A stretch of 64,000 bases of DNA, from NCBI GenBank assembly GCA_046349255.1, contig JAXMCR010000003.1, positions 806,001-870,000 on the forward strand, given 5' to 3'. Of the stretch, positions 1 through 8,050 are shown in pieces. The stretch is from DAIODI01 sp046349255 (GTDB lineage Bacteria; Pseudomonadota; Alphaproteobacteria; Rhizobiales; Aestuariivirgaceae). Below the pieces are notes generated by a model. It made no database searches. It saw only the letters and a list, made by a program, of their open reading frames with translations, and was not told the origin of the DNA. Numbering within the stretch: position 1 is the stretch's first letter; each line of letters begins with the position of its first letter. A program made the translations under genes and the position numbers.

Positions 1-59
1 GGGACACCCCACCAGTAGGCGGTGTCCATCATCATGCGGTCGTTCGCGTCGTTGCTCAT
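1..59 (-). CDS. N-terminal fragment of a gene running off the left edge (possibly agmatinase/arginase family)
   Basis: An ATG at 59 on the minus strand overlaps the TGA of the upstream glutathione transferase gene as ATGA, which suggests translational coupling. The 19 visible residues end in TAYWWGV. From memory, proteins of the agmatinase/arginase family in this group often have a similar 'YWWGIPTFFR' segment near the N-terminus, but the fragment is too short to assign. The rest of the gene lies outside the window. Confidence 0.4.
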   Translation of the reverse strand, partial: MSNDANDRMMMDTAYWWGV

Positions 60-703
60 TCGGTGTATGCCCCCGGTTCGGTGACGCCGTGCGCGTCGAG
101 CGCCGCGCGCAACCTTGGCCGCTTGCGCACTTCGCCCAGCACCCAGGCGATGTTCTTGCAGCGCTCGAGCAGCGCCGTCTCGGACGGCTGCGCCCAGACC
201 GCGCACATCAGCAGATAGAGATCAGCGGCCGAATAGTCGTCGCCGGCGAGGAACGGTCCCTCGGTCGCAAGCCGCGCATTGATCACGTCGAAAAGACGGT
301 TCGATTCCGCCGCGCCCTTGGCGATCAAACGCGCCCGTTCGGCCTCGTTGTCCGCGTAGGTGTCCGGATGGAACGCCATGCTGATCGCCGGGTAGAGGTT
401 CGACGCCATGAACGAGATCCACGCAAGGCACACGCCGTAGCCGGAACTGCCGATCGGCGGCGACATCCCCTTGTCGGGCCAGGTCGACAGGAGGAAGTCC
501 ATGATCGCTGCGGACTCGAACACCACGCGCCCGTCCGACAGACCGAGCGCCGGCACGAAGCCCAGCGGCGAGATCTCCTTGAACGCCGGTTCGCGCACCT
601 GCTCGGCCGTCATCCAAACGTTCGTGTACGGAACGTCGAGCTCCTCGAGCAGGAAATGCGGCGCCATCGAACCCCAGCGGCGCACGTTGTAGAGTTTGTA
701 CAT
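56..703 (-). CDS. Glutathione S-transferase family protein
   Basis: A 215-residue protein with the length and layout of a cytosolic glutathione transferase: an N-terminal thioredoxin-like domain (about residues 1-80, with the cis-proline region GFVPALGL and the ESAAIMDFLL glutathione-binding segment) and an all-helical C-terminal domain containing the N-capping-box-like segment YSAADLYLL. It probably conjugates or reduces an unknown small electrophile in the cytosol. The start at 703 follows a GAGGGAGAA ribosome-binding sequence. The gene overlaps the next gene downstream by ATGA. Its 5' leader carries a hairpin that is duplicated upstream of the neighbouring acetyltransferase gene. The substrate cannot be told from the sequence. 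Confidence 0.88.
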   Translation of the reverse strand: MYKLYNVRRWGSMAPHFLLEELDVPYTNVWMTAEQVREPAFKEISPLGFVPALGLSDGRVVFESAAIMDFLLSTWPDKGMSPPIGSSGYGVCLAWISFMASNLYPAISMAFHPDTYADNEAERARLIAKGAAESNRLFDVINARLATEGPFLAGDDYSAADLYLLMCAVWAQPSETALLERCKNIAWVLGEVRKRPRLRAALDAHGVTEPGAYTE

Positions 704-772
704 GCGGTTCTCCCTCTTCGCCCGAACCCGAGGCTAGGCGAAGCGGTCGCTTCTTCACAAGAGCGGGCGCGC
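701..772 (-). promoter_or_regulatory. 5' leader hairpin, copy A of a duplicated leader
   Basis: Just upstream of the GST start codon. The arms cttcgcc (716-722) and ggcgaag (737-743) pair around a 14-nt loop, and the ribosome-binding site lies between the hairpin and the ATG. The whole stretch, including the ATG, RBS, hairpin and a following 'ttcacaagagc' block, recurs at 1258-1325 with a different loop length (11 nt). Seen directly; a regulatory function is inferred. Confidence 0.5.
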
Positions 773-782
773 GCAATGCGGG

Positions 783-1220
783 CTAGCGCAGCCGCTTGAT
801 CAGTTGAATGTCCACCGGACCGGCTGCATTACCGGTCGGGAGCCAACCCCGGCGCCGATAGAACGCGAAAGCGCGCGATGCGGCATCGGTGTTGAGCCGG
901 GCGACGTGATGCCCCTGCTGCCCGAGCCAGCCCTCACAAGCGGAAAGCAGTGCACTTCCATATCCCTTGTTCTCGTGCAGCGGGTGAACGAAAAGGGCAA
1001 AGATCTCGCCTTGCAGCCGATCCGCCATCGAGAACGCCACGACCGAGCCCTGTTCCTCGACCACCCAGCATCCCAGATCGCCCGTGTTCATCCGGGCGGC
1101 CACCGTTTGCGGCGTGATGCCGAGTTCCGCCATCTGCTCGACCGAAAGGTGATTTTCGCGCACGGCTGTGCGCACGGTCGTGATCGCCGGCAGGTCCGCC
1201 ACCACGCCTGCGCGGATCAT
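783..1220 (-). CDS. GNAT family N-acetyltransferase
   Basis: A 145-residue single-domain GNAT protein. The acetyl-CoA-binding motif A region is visible as IFALFVHPLHENKGYGSALL (V..ENKGYGSALL, the Q/RxxGxG/A-type loop), followed by the C-terminal AFAFYRRRGW motif. It should transfer an acetyl group from acetyl-CoA to an amine; the acceptor is unknown. The start at 1220 is preceded by AGGA, which itself follows the stop of an 11-codon mini-ORF in the leader. It lies head-to-head with dinB. Confidence 0.85.
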   Translation of the reverse strand: MIRAGVVADLPAITTVRTAVRENHLSVEQMAELGITPQTVAARMNTGDLGCWVVEEQGSVVAFSMADRLQGEIFALFVHPLHENKGYGSALLSACEGWLGQQGHHVARLNTDAASRAFAFYRRRGWLPTGNAAGPVDIQLIKRLR

Positions 1221-1224
1221 TCCT

Positions 1225-1260
1225 TCACCGACTGCTGCCCGGCAGTGTAGACTTTTTCAT
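1225..1260 (-). CDS. Possible 11-codon leader peptide upstream of the GNAT gene
   Basis: On the minus strand an ATG at 1260 opens MKKSTLPGSSR and stops five bases before the GNAT start. Its ribosome-binding site (GAGGGGGAG) and ATG belong to a duplicated leader that is identical in layout to the one that starts the neighbouring GST gene, so ribosomes may initiate here. It may act as an upstream ORF coupling translation to the acetyltransferase, or be a by-product of the duplication. No coding-potential test is possible at this length. Confidence 0.25.
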   Translation of the reverse strand: MKKSTLPGSSR

Positions 1261-1325
1261 GCGGCTCCCCCTCTTCGCCCGAAAAGGCTAGGCGAAGCGC
1301 CAGGTCTTTCACAAGAGCAGTGCGA
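1258..1325 (-). promoter_or_regulatory. 5' leader hairpin, copy B of a duplicated leader
   Basis: Second copy of the 701-772 element. Arms cttcgcc (1273-1279) and ggcgaag (1291-1297) are the same as in copy A, while the loop is shortened to 11 nt. The flanking cgaa...aggcta and ttcacaagagc blocks are shared. It sits between the divergent dinB and GNAT genes. Confidence 0.5.
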
Positions 1326-1362
1326 TGGGTGGACGGCCGGCTTTCTATCGGGTGCCGGAGAA

Positions 1363-2652
1363 ATGGGGGATTCGACGAACGGCTTCTGCCGCGACTGCCT
1401 GGCGCCGCTGGCCGCGGCGGCGCCGCGCTGTCCTGCTTGCCGCAGCCCGAGGCTCCTGCGCCATCCCGAACTGCACGCGCTGTCGATCGCGCACATCGAT
1501 TGCGACGCGTTCTACGCGGCGGTCGAGAAGCGTGACGACCCCTCGCTCGCCGACAAGCCACTGATCATCGGCGGCGGCAAACGCGGCGTCGTCTCGACCG
1601 CCTGCTACATCGCGCGCATCTCCGGCGTGCGCTCGGCGATGCCGATGTTCAAGGCGCTGAAGCTCTGCCCGGAGGCGATCGTGCTGAAGCCCGACATGGC
1701 GAAGTACGTCGCCGTTGGCCGGGAAGTGCGAAGCATGATGCTGGCGCTGACGCCGCTGGTCGAACCGCTGTCGATCGACGAGGCGTTCCTCGACCTGACG
1801 GGAACCGAGCGCCTGCACGGGCATTCACCGGCGGTGTCGCTCGCCGACCTCGCGCGCCGCATCGAACGCGACATCGGCATCTCGGTGTCGATCGGGCTGT
1901 CGCACAACAAGTTCCTGGCGAAGATCGCCTCCGACCTCGACAAGCCGCGCGGGTTCGCCGTGATCGGGAAGGCGGAGACGCTGTCGTTCCTCGCCGAGCG
2001 ACCCGTGTCGCAGATCTGGGGTGTCGGCAAGGCAATGCAGGCGGAACTTGCAGCCGCCGGCATCACCTCGATCGCGCAGCTCCAGCGCATGGAGCGCAAC
2101 GACCTGATGCGCCGCTTTGGATCGATGGGCCAGCGCCTCCATGCCCTGTCGCGCGGCGAGGACCACCGTCGCGTGTCGCCCGACGAGGAGATCAAGAGCA
2201 TCAGCGCCGAGACGACCTTCAACGAAGACCTGCGGGATCGAGCCGAACTCGAACGCATCCTGTGGCGTCTCTCCGAGAAGGTGTCGCGCCGCGCCAAGGC
2301 CAAGGGCTTTGCGGGAACCACCGTTACGCTGAAACTGAAGACGGCGGACTTCAAGATCCGCACGCGCAACCGATCGCTGCCGCAGGCGACGTGGCTCGCC
2401 CACCGCATGTTCGAGGCGGTGCGCCCCCTCCTCCTCGGCGAGGCCGACGGCACCGCCTACCGGCTCATCGGCATCGGCATCTCGAACCTCGAGGAGCGCG
2501 ATCCTGCGTACACGGAGGCCGACCTCGACCAGCGCAACGCATCCCGCACCAAGGCGGAGCTCGCGATGGACGCGCTCAGGGCAAAGTTCGGATCGGAGGC
2601 GATCGAGACGGGCCGCGGCTTCCGGCGCCGCGGCGCGTCAGAGGACGACTAG
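1363..2652 (+). CDS. dinB: DNA polymerase IV (Y-family translesion polymerase)
   Basis: A 429-residue Y-family polymerase that copies past DNA lesions. The catalytic acidic motifs are present: HIDCDAFYAAVEK near the start of the palm and SIDEAFLDL further on; the little-finger domain is at the C-terminus. The chosen ATG at 1363 follows GGAG and gives the usual start for this group; the frame is open upstream to 1168 but without support. Before the polymerase domain are two Cys pairs (C9/C12 and C23/C26), a zinc-ribbon-like segment that I recall from rhizobial DinB proteins. No GTTC-N7-GTTC LexA box was found upstream. The stop codon overlaps that of the convergent eipB gene in a shared CTAG. 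Confidence 0.93.
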   Translation: MGDSTNGFCRDCLAPLAAAAPRCPACRSPRLLRHPELHALSIAHIDCDAFYAAVEKRDDPSLADKPLIIGGGKRGVVSTACYIARISGVRSAMPMFKALKLCPEAIVLKPDMAKYVAVGREVRSMMLALTPLVEPLSIDEAFLDLTGTERLHGHSPAVSLADLARRIERDIGISVSIGLSHNKFLAKIASDLDKPRGFAVIGKAETLSFLAERPVSQIWGVGKAMQAELAAAGITSIAQLQRMERNDLMRRFGSMGQRLHALSRGEDHRRVSPDEEIKSISAETTFNEDLRDRAELERILWRLSEKVSRRAKAKGFAGTTVTLKLKTADFKIRTRNRSLPQATWLAHRMFEAVRPLLLGEADGTAYRLIGIGISNLEERDPAYTEADLDQRNASRTKAELAMDALRAKFGSEAIETGRGFRRRGASEDD

Positions 2653-3485
2653 GGGCACTTCGTCGGATCGAGCAAGTCGAGGCGGGTGAGATGCGCGTCG
2701 AGCGCGAACTCGCCGTAGTCGAGCGTGAGATCGCCTGACACGCCGTTGTCGTAAAGCTTCATCTGCACCTGGTACTCGGGCGTATCACTCGTCTGGCCCT
2801 TGTCGAGCGAGTAGTAGGAGACCGAGACCGGCCATACGTCCATGCCGTTCACAGCCTTCAGCGCATCGTTCGCGGGCGCCTTCTCCTTCGGGCCGAAGAA
2901 GGAGATGACTTCCATGCTCTTGTCGTTGTCGGAACCGTCAAACACGATGCTCTGGTCGCGGGTCTCGCCCTTGCGCGCCATCTCGACGAGGCGGAGCTGG
3001 TGGCTCACGGCGAACACGGCGCCGGGCGGCACCTCAAAGGTCGCGGGATCGGGTTTCTCGATCTTGCCTGCGCCGGGCTTGCCCGACTCGCCCTGCTTGG
3101 CGGAGAGCACGGTTTCCTCTTCCAGCGCGTTGTCGACGAATTGACGCTCGTTGTAGCGCATCTCCTTGCCGTCCAGCGTCTCGAACGAAGAAGACCGCAC
3201 GTCGAGAAGCTTCGACGTGCCGCCTTCGGTCGTGAACTGGTTCACCATGCGGAAGTCGACCGTCCAGCCCTCGCAGGTGCCGCCCTTCACCTCGATCACC
3301 ATGCGCCCTTGCGCGCTCGTGATCCCGCTCTTGTCCTGGGCGCTCTTGAGGCTCAGGTCGTAGACGGCCCGGTGCGGCACCAGCGCTGCCGCATCGGCCC
3401 GGGCGGGTCCCGCCCAGAGACACACCGCCATCGGCAGCGACAGGAGCAGGGCAACCCGCGGACGGGCCGAGAGGCGATCGGTCAA
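2649..3485 (-). CDS. eipB: Cell envelope integrity protein EipB (DUF1849)
   Basis: A 278-residue secreted protein matching EipB of Brucella, a periplasmic beta-spiral protein needed for envelope integrity. A TTG at 3485, ten bases after AAGGA, gives a clean signal peptide (hydrophobic core about residues 11-28, cleavage after ARA near 30). Cys71 in GTCEGW and Cys277 in the terminal DPTKCP fit the two cysteines that form a disulfide in the Brucella protein. The length is nearly the same as the family's usual 280. An ATG at 3431 would destroy the signal peptide and is less likely. It follows the dehydrogenase gene by 14 bases, so the two may be co-transcribed. Confidence 0.85.
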   Translation of the reverse strand: MTDRLSARPRVALLLSLPMAVCLWAGPARADAAALVPHRAVYDLSLKSAQDKSGITSAQGRMVIEVKGGTCEGWTVDFRMVNQFTTEGGTSKLLDVRSSSFETLDGKEMRYNERQFVDNALEEETVLSAKQGESGKPGAGKIEKPDPATFEVPPGAVFAVSHQLRLVEMARKGETRDQSIVFDGSDNDKSMEVISFFGPKEKAPANDALKAVNGMDVWPVSVSYYSLDKGQTSDTPEYQVQMKLYDNGVSGDLTLDYGEFALDAHLTRLDLLDPTKCP

Positions 3486-3499
3486 GGCGAAGGAATCCT

Positions 3500-4456
3500 T
3501 CAGGTCACGAGATTGGAGGGCGCGCCCCGCTTGAAGTCGTTCACGTGCTTCACCGTCTGCCGCCAGCACTCCTGCATGGCCTCCTGGCTTGCCCACGCGA
3601 CGTGCGGCGTGACGATCACGTTCGGCCGCGCGGCAATCTTCAGAAGCGGATGGTCGGGATCCGGCGGCTCCTTGGTGAGCACGTCGAACCCTATGCCGGA
3701 AATCAGCCCCTCGTCCAGCGCCTGCACGAGGTCGTCTTCCTTCACGAGGCCGCCGCGGGCGGTGTTGATGATGAGCGGCTTCTTCTTCATCTTCCGGAAC
3801 TCCGGCATCGCCAGCATGTTCCGGGTTGAGGGCATCAGCGGGCAATGGAGCGTGATGATGTCGCTCTCCTCGAGCACCTGGTCGAAGGGGGTGTAGAGCG
3901 GCCCGAGGCCCTCGACGCCCTTGTGCGCGGCATAGAGGGTCTTCATGCCGAACGCCCAGGCGATCTTCGCCACCGACTGGCCGAGCGCGCCCTCGCCGAA
4001 GATACCGAGCGTCGCGCCCGACAGATCCTTCATCGGATGGTTGTGGAAGCAGAACTGGCCGGCCCGCTGCCATTCCCCGTCGATCGTGTCCTGGCGATAC
4101 CCGACGATCTGGCGGCGCAGCGCGAGGATCAGCGCGAAGGTGTGCTCCGGCACGGTGTTGGTGGCGTAGCCGCGCACGTTCGACACGGGGATGCCCTTTT
4201 CCCGGCAGGCGGGCACGTCGATGACGTCGTAGCCGGTGGCCGCAACCGAGATCATCTTGACCGTCGGGCATTGGTCGAGCGTCTCGCGGCGGATCGGCAC
4301 CTTGTTGGTGATGACGATGTCGGCGCCCTTCACGCGGTTGACGATTTCGGAGGCCGGGGTCGAATCGTATTCCACCCACTCGTGGGGGAAGTCGGGCTTG
4401 GTGAGGTTCACCGTCGGTCCGAAGGTGCCGCGGTCGAGGAACACGATCTTGGTCAT
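3500..4456 (-). CDS. D-isomer-specific 2-hydroxyacid dehydrogenase
   Basis: A 318-residue NAD(P)-dependent oxidoreductase that interconverts a 2-hydroxyacid and a 2-oxoacid. The Rossmann motif is GEGALG within LGIFGEGALGQSVA. The catalytic Arg is in INTARGGLV, the Glu in DVLTKEPP and the His in VTPHVAWAS. The closest remembered group is glycerate/hydroxypyruvate reductase-like, but the substrate is not proven. MTKIVFLDRG at 4456 is the typical family start; a second ATG at 4480 would add eight residues. Divergent from the RidA gene. Confidence 0.85.
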   Translation of the reverse strand: MTKIVFLDRGTFGPTVNLTKPDFPHEWVEYDSTPASEIVNRVKGADIVITNKVPIRRETLDQCPTVKMISVAATGYDVIDVPACREKGIPVSNVRGYATNTVPEHTFALILALRRQIVGYRQDTIDGEWQRAGQFCFHNHPMKDLSGATLGIFGEGALGQSVAKIAWAFGMKTLYAAHKGVEGLGPLYTPFDQVLEESDIITLHCPLMPSTRNMLAMPEFRKMKKKPLIINTARGGLVKEDDLVQALDEGLISGIGFDVLTKEPPDPDHPLLKIAARPNVIVTPHVAWASQEAMQECWRQTVKHVNDFKRGAPSNLVT

Positions 4457-4692
4457 GTGGCTTGAAACCCGTCTTTTCATGGGGAAAACGCGAGGCCGTT
4501 GCCGATCCCCCGGCGGCAAGGACGGCGGACTATAGCCACAAGCCGTCGGCTTCGGAAATGGAGGGGCCATCCGCAATGCGGAATGTTGGACCCTCACCCG
4601 CCGCCCTGCCCGGACCGTGGCAGAAGCGCCAAACCTGTGCTACTCCGCCTGTCCCGCCAGTTGCGCCAGCATTCCAGAAAGGGCCGCCTCCC

Positions 4693-5157
4693 ATGGGCAA
4701 GATCGATTCCCGCCTCGCCGAACTCGGCATCACGCTCCCGACGCCCGCCGCGCCGGTCGCCAACTACGTCGGCTTCGTGCGCACCGGCAACCTCGTGTTC
4801 ACGGCGGGCCAGGTGACGCTCAAGGACGGCAAGTTCGAGTACCTCGGCAAGGTCGGCAAGGAAATCTCGCTCGAGGACGCCAACAAGGCCGCCCGCATCT
4901 GCGCCATAAACATCCTCGCCCAGGTCCGCGCCGCCTGCGACGGCAACCTCGACCGAGTGAAGCGCGTGGTGAAGCTCGTCGGCTTCGTCAACGCGGTGCC
5001 CGAGTTCACCGACCACCCGAAGGTGATCAACGGCGCTTCAGACCTGATGGTCGAGGTGTTCGGCGACGCGGGCAAGCACGCCCGCTCGGCCGTCGGCTCG
5101 GGCTCGCTGCCGCTCAACGTGGCGGTCGAGGTCGAGGCGATCGTCGAGATCGCCTGA
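4693..5157 (+). CDS. RidA family protein (YjgF/YER057c/UK114), long-loop type
   Basis: A 154-residue member of the RidA superfamily, whose archetype hydrolyses reactive enamine/imine intermediates from PLP enzymes. The segments VFTAGQVTLKDGK and the C-terminal LPLNVAVEVEAIVEIA match the family core. The catalytic Arg of RidA is not obvious: the usual 'xRAxxxVxxLPxxxxVE' region reads ARSAVGSGSLPLNVAVEVE, so Arg is present (HARSAVG). The start at 4693 follows GAAAGGG. This begins a plus-strand series with the phosphodiesterase gene 11 bases on. It is one of two RidA paralogues in the window and clearly a different subgroup from the one at 57932. Confidence 0.85.
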   Translation: MGKIDSRLAELGITLPTPAAPVANYVGFVRTGNLVFTAGQVTLKDGKFEYLGKVGKEISLEDANKAARICAINILAQVRAACDGNLDRVKRVVKLVGFVNAVPEFTDHPKVINGASDLMVEVFGDAGKHARSAVGSGSLPLNVAVEVEAIVEIA

Positions 5158-5168
5158 CCGTCCGGTCC

Positions 5169-5960
5169 ATGCGGTTCAAGGCGGGCGCGCGCCCGCTCAA
5201 GGCCGGGCTCCACGGGGAGCCCGACCTTTCCTGGCTGATCGCCAGGCCGATCACGCACCGCGGCCTGCACGACCGGCGGCAGGGCGTTGTCGAGAACAGT
5301 GCCTCGGCCTTCGCGCGCTCGATCGAGGCAGGCTATGCCATCGAGTGCGATCTCCAGGTCACGGCCGAGGGCGAGGCTGTCGTATTCCACGACGATACGC
5401 TGGTGCGCATGACGGGTGCCGAGGGACGGGTGGCGGACAAGACCGTCGCCGAGCTGCAGCGCTTGCCGCTGCTCGGCGGCGCGGACCACATGCAGACGCT
5501 TCCCGAGCTCCTGGCGCAGGTGAAGGGGCGCGTGCCGCTCGTCATCGAGCTCAAGAGCCGGTTCGATGGCGACATGCGCCTCGTTTCCCGCGCAGCCGAG
5601 CTCGTCGCCGCCTTCGACGGCCAAGCTTCGCTGATGTCGTTCGACCCCGCCGTCGTAACCTGGCTTGCGCGCAATGCACCCGCGATCCCGCGCGGGATCG
5701 TTGCCGACCGGATGATGGATGAGGAATGGCGCCCGCTTCCCGTGGCAAGGCGCCTCGCCATGCGCCACCTCGATCACCTGCCGCAAAGCCGCCCGCATTT
5801 CCTGTCCTATGAGGCGGCGGGGCTGCCCTGCGGCATCGCGCGCGCGTTCCGCCATGCCGGTCGACCCGTGATCTGCTGGACCATCCGCAGCGAACAACAG
5901 GCTATGCGCGCCAGGCGATACTGCGACCAGATCACCTTCGAAGGGTTCATCCCCGCATGA
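5169..5960 (+). CDS. Glycerophosphodiester phosphodiesterase family protein
   Basis: A 263-residue TIM-barrel phosphodiesterase that should split glycerophosphodiesters into glycerol-3-phosphate and an alcohol. The metal and catalytic motifs are visible: ITHRGLHD (HRG plus a nearby N..S), IECDLQVT (E and D metal ligands), VVFHDDTLVRMTG (HD motif) and VIELKSR (ExK). There is no signal peptide, so it acts in the cytosol. The stop overlaps the next gene's start as ATGA, which points to an operon with the RidA gene upstream and the FemAB-like gene downstream. Confidence 0.9.
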   Translation: MRFKAGARPLKAGLHGEPDLSWLIARPITHRGLHDRRQGVVENSASAFARSIEAGYAIECDLQVTAEGEAVVFHDDTLVRMTGAEGRVADKTVAELQRLPLLGGADHMQTLPELLAQVKGRVPLVIELKSRFDGDMRLVSRAAELVAAFDGQASLMSFDPAVVTWLARNAPAIPRGIVADRMMDEEWRPLPVARRLAMRHLDHLPQSRPHFLSYEAAGLPCGIARAFRHAGRPVICWTIRSEQQAMRARRYCDQITFEGFIPA

Positions 5961-7150
5961 CGAAGGCGCCCGCGGCGACCGCGCGGGTGCTGGCGGGCAT
6001 CGGCGAGATCGCGGCCGACCGCTGGGACGCGCTCGCGAACCCGGACGGCCAGCCGTTCAACCCGTTCGTCTCGCACGCCTTCCTCAGGGCGCTGGAAGAC
6101 TCGGGCTCGGCAACGCGCAAGACCGGCTGGACACCGCGCCATATCGTGGTCGAGGGCGACGATGGTGCAGCGGTCGGCGCCCTGCCCTGCTACGCGAAGA
6201 CTCACAGCCGCGGCGAGTACGTGTTCGACTGGAGCTGGGCCGACGCCTTCGAACGCGCCGGCGGCCACTACTACCCGAAGCTCCAGGCGTCCGTACCGTT
6301 CACGCCGGCGACGGGCCCTCGCTTCCTGACCAAGCCCGGCGCAGATCGTGATCGCAATCGCGCGCTCCTTGCGCAGGCTTCGATCGCGCTCGCCGAACAG
6401 ACGGGCGCGTCGTCCGTGCACGTCACGTTCCTGACGGATGAGGAAGCGGGCCTGCTCGCCGACGGGCGGACGTGGCTCAAGCGCACCGACACCCAGTTCC
6501 ACTGGCACAACGCGGACTACGCGACGTTCGACGATTTCCTCGCCGACCTCGCCTCGCGCAAGCGCAAGAACATCCGCAAGGAGCGCGAGGCCGTCGCGCG
6601 CGCCGGGATCACGCTCGAATGCGTCACCGGCAAGGATCTCGCCGAGAAGCACTGGGACGCGTTCTTCCAGTTCTACATGGACACGGGCGCGCGCAAGTGG
6701 GGTTCGCCCTACCTCACGCGCGCCTTCTTCTCGCAGGTCGGCGAGACGATGGCCGACCACACGCTGCTCGTCATGGCGAGGCGCAACGGGCGCTACATCG
6801 CGGGCGCGCTCAACTTCATCGGCTCGGATGCGCTCTACGGACGGAACTGGGGCGCGATCGAGCACCACGACTGCCTGCACTTCGAGACGTGCTACTACCA
6901 GGCGATCGAGTTCGCGATCGCGCGAAAACTCGCCCGCGTCGAAGCCGGAGCCCAGGGTCCGCACAAGCTCGCGCGCGGCTACCTGCCCGTCGAGACGCAG
7001 AGCCTGCACCACATCGTACACCCAGGACTGTCGCGCGCGGTGGCGGAGTATCTCGCCGCGGAGCGACGCGCGATCGCCGAGGACAACGCAGCACTCACCG
7101 AGCACTCGCCGTTCCGGCGCGATCCGGCGCGCGAGGAAGCGGACTTCTAG
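5957..7150 (+). CDS. FemAB-like GNAT protein (DUF482 / peptidogalycan biosynthesis-like)
   Basis: A 397-residue protein of the family once called DUF482, distantly related to FemAB aminoacyl/acyltransferases. Recognisable stretches are NPFVSHAFLRALEDSG near the N-terminus, RKRKNIRKER in the middle, and NWGAIEHHDCLHFETCYYQ with ARVEAGAQGPHK at the C-terminal half, all strongly conserved in this family. The biochemical reaction is not established. Start overlaps the phosphodiesterase stop (ATGA), so translation is probably coupled. The C-terminal residues are charged and acidic (DPAREEADF). Confidence 0.85.
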   Translation: MTKAPAATARVLAGIGEIAADRWDALANPDGQPFNPFVSHAFLRALEDSGSATRKTGWTPRHIVVEGDDGAAVGALPCYAKTHSRGEYVFDWSWADAFERAGGHYYPKLQASVPFTPATGPRFLTKPGADRDRNRALLAQASIALAEQTGASSVHVTFLTDEEAGLLADGRTWLKRTDTQFHWHNADYATFDDFLADLASRKRKNIRKEREAVARAGITLECVTGKDLAEKHWDAFFQFYMDTGARKWGSPYLTRAFFSQVGETMADHTLLVMARRNGRYIAGALNFIGSDALYGRNWGAIEHHDCLHFETCYYQAIEFAIARKLARVEAGAQGPHKLARGYLPVETQSLHHIVHPGLSRAVAEYLAAERRAIAEDNAALTEHSPFRRDPAREEADF

Positions 7151-7214
7151 CCGCTTGACGCGGCAGTCGAATTTCCGTTCCTTCCGCAGGAAGCCGACGA
7201 TCAGGACCAGCGCG

Positions 7215-7637
7215 ATGACCGCCTACGACCAGAACAACGTGTTCGCCAAGATTCTCCGCGGCGAACTTCCCGCCCACAAGGTCTACGAGGACGAAAAGAC
7301 CATCGCGATCATGGACATCATGCCGCGCGGCGACGGCCATACGCTGGTCCTGCCGAAGGCGCCGTCGCGCAACCTCCTCGACATCGCCGACAACGACCTC
7401 ACCGCCGTGATGCGCACGGTGAAGAAGATCGCGCACGCGGTGAAGTCGGCATTCGCGGCCGACGGCGTGACGGTGCAGCAGTTCAACGAAGGTGCCGGCG
7501 GCCAGATGGTGTTCCACACCCACGTCCACGTCATCCCGCGGCACGAGGGCGTGGCACTCAAGCCGCACTCGGGCCAGATGGCCGACCAGGCGGTGCTGGC
7601 CGAACACGCGGAGAAAATCCGCAAGGCGCTGGGCTAG
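7215..7637 (+). CDS. HIT family protein
   Basis: A 140-residue histidine-triad nucleotide hydrolase/transferase. The triad is visible as FHTHVHVIPRH (H-x-H-x-H plus a fourth His), and the N-terminal part NNVFAKILRGELPAHKVYED is typical of bacterial HIT hydrolases acting on AMP-lysine or dinucleotide substrates. The ATG at 7215 gives the usual length; upstream sequence in the frame is the Arg/Ser-rich shadow of the FemAB-like gene. Its stop is immediately adjacent to the convergent GFA gene's stop. Confidence 0.92.
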   Translation: MTAYDQNNVFAKILRGELPAHKVYEDEKTIAIMDIMPRGDGHTLVLPKAPSRNLLDIADNDLTAVMRTVKKIAHAVKSAFAADGVTVQQFNEGAGGQMVFHTHVHVIPRHEGVALKPHSGQMADQAVLAEHAEKIRKALG

Positions 7638-8048
7638 TCAGCCGCGCGGCAGACCGTCGATCTTCGGGACGTTCTCGAGGTGGTCGTCCCAGCCGGCGCG
7701 GCTTGCCCAGCAGATATGGGCCTCGGGGCGCAAGGCGACGTCGGTGTCGAGGCTGCCCGCCGGGACGACCAGCATGCCGCCCTCCTTTGGAACCCGCGGG
7801 AGGGCCGCGCCGCAATCGGCGCAGAAGCACTTTTCGTGACGCGTATCCGGGATACGGTACCGGCGCACCCGGTCCTCGCCGGTGAGCCAGCGCAGGGTCG
7901 CGGTCGAGGAAAAGAGGTTCGCGCCGTGCGCCGAGCCGGTATCCTTCCGGCAGCGCGAGCAGTGACACAGGAAGAAGCGCTCGAATGATCCCGTGATCTC
8001 GAACGACACCGCCTTGCACTGGCACGAGCCTCGAGACGTCTCTGCCAT
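7638..8048 (-). CDS. GFA family protein (CENP-V/glutathione-dependent formaldehyde-activating fold)
   Basis: A 136-residue zinc protein of the GFA/CENP-V fold. The zinc-binding cysteines are present: GSCQCKAV, LCHCSRCRK and CFCADCGA. Some family members are annotated as glutathione-dependent formaldehyde-activating enzymes, but most have no proven reaction. It begins two bases after the stop of azlD and is likely the last gene of the azlC-azlD operon. Confidence 0.88.
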   Translation of the reverse strand: MAETSRGSCQCKAVSFEITGSFERFFLCHCSRCRKDTGSAHGANLFSSTATLRWLTGEDRVRRYRIPDTRHEKCFCADCGAALPRVPKEGGMLVVPAGSLDTDVALRPEAHICWASRAGWDDHLENVPKIDGLPRG

Positions 8049-8050
8049 CG

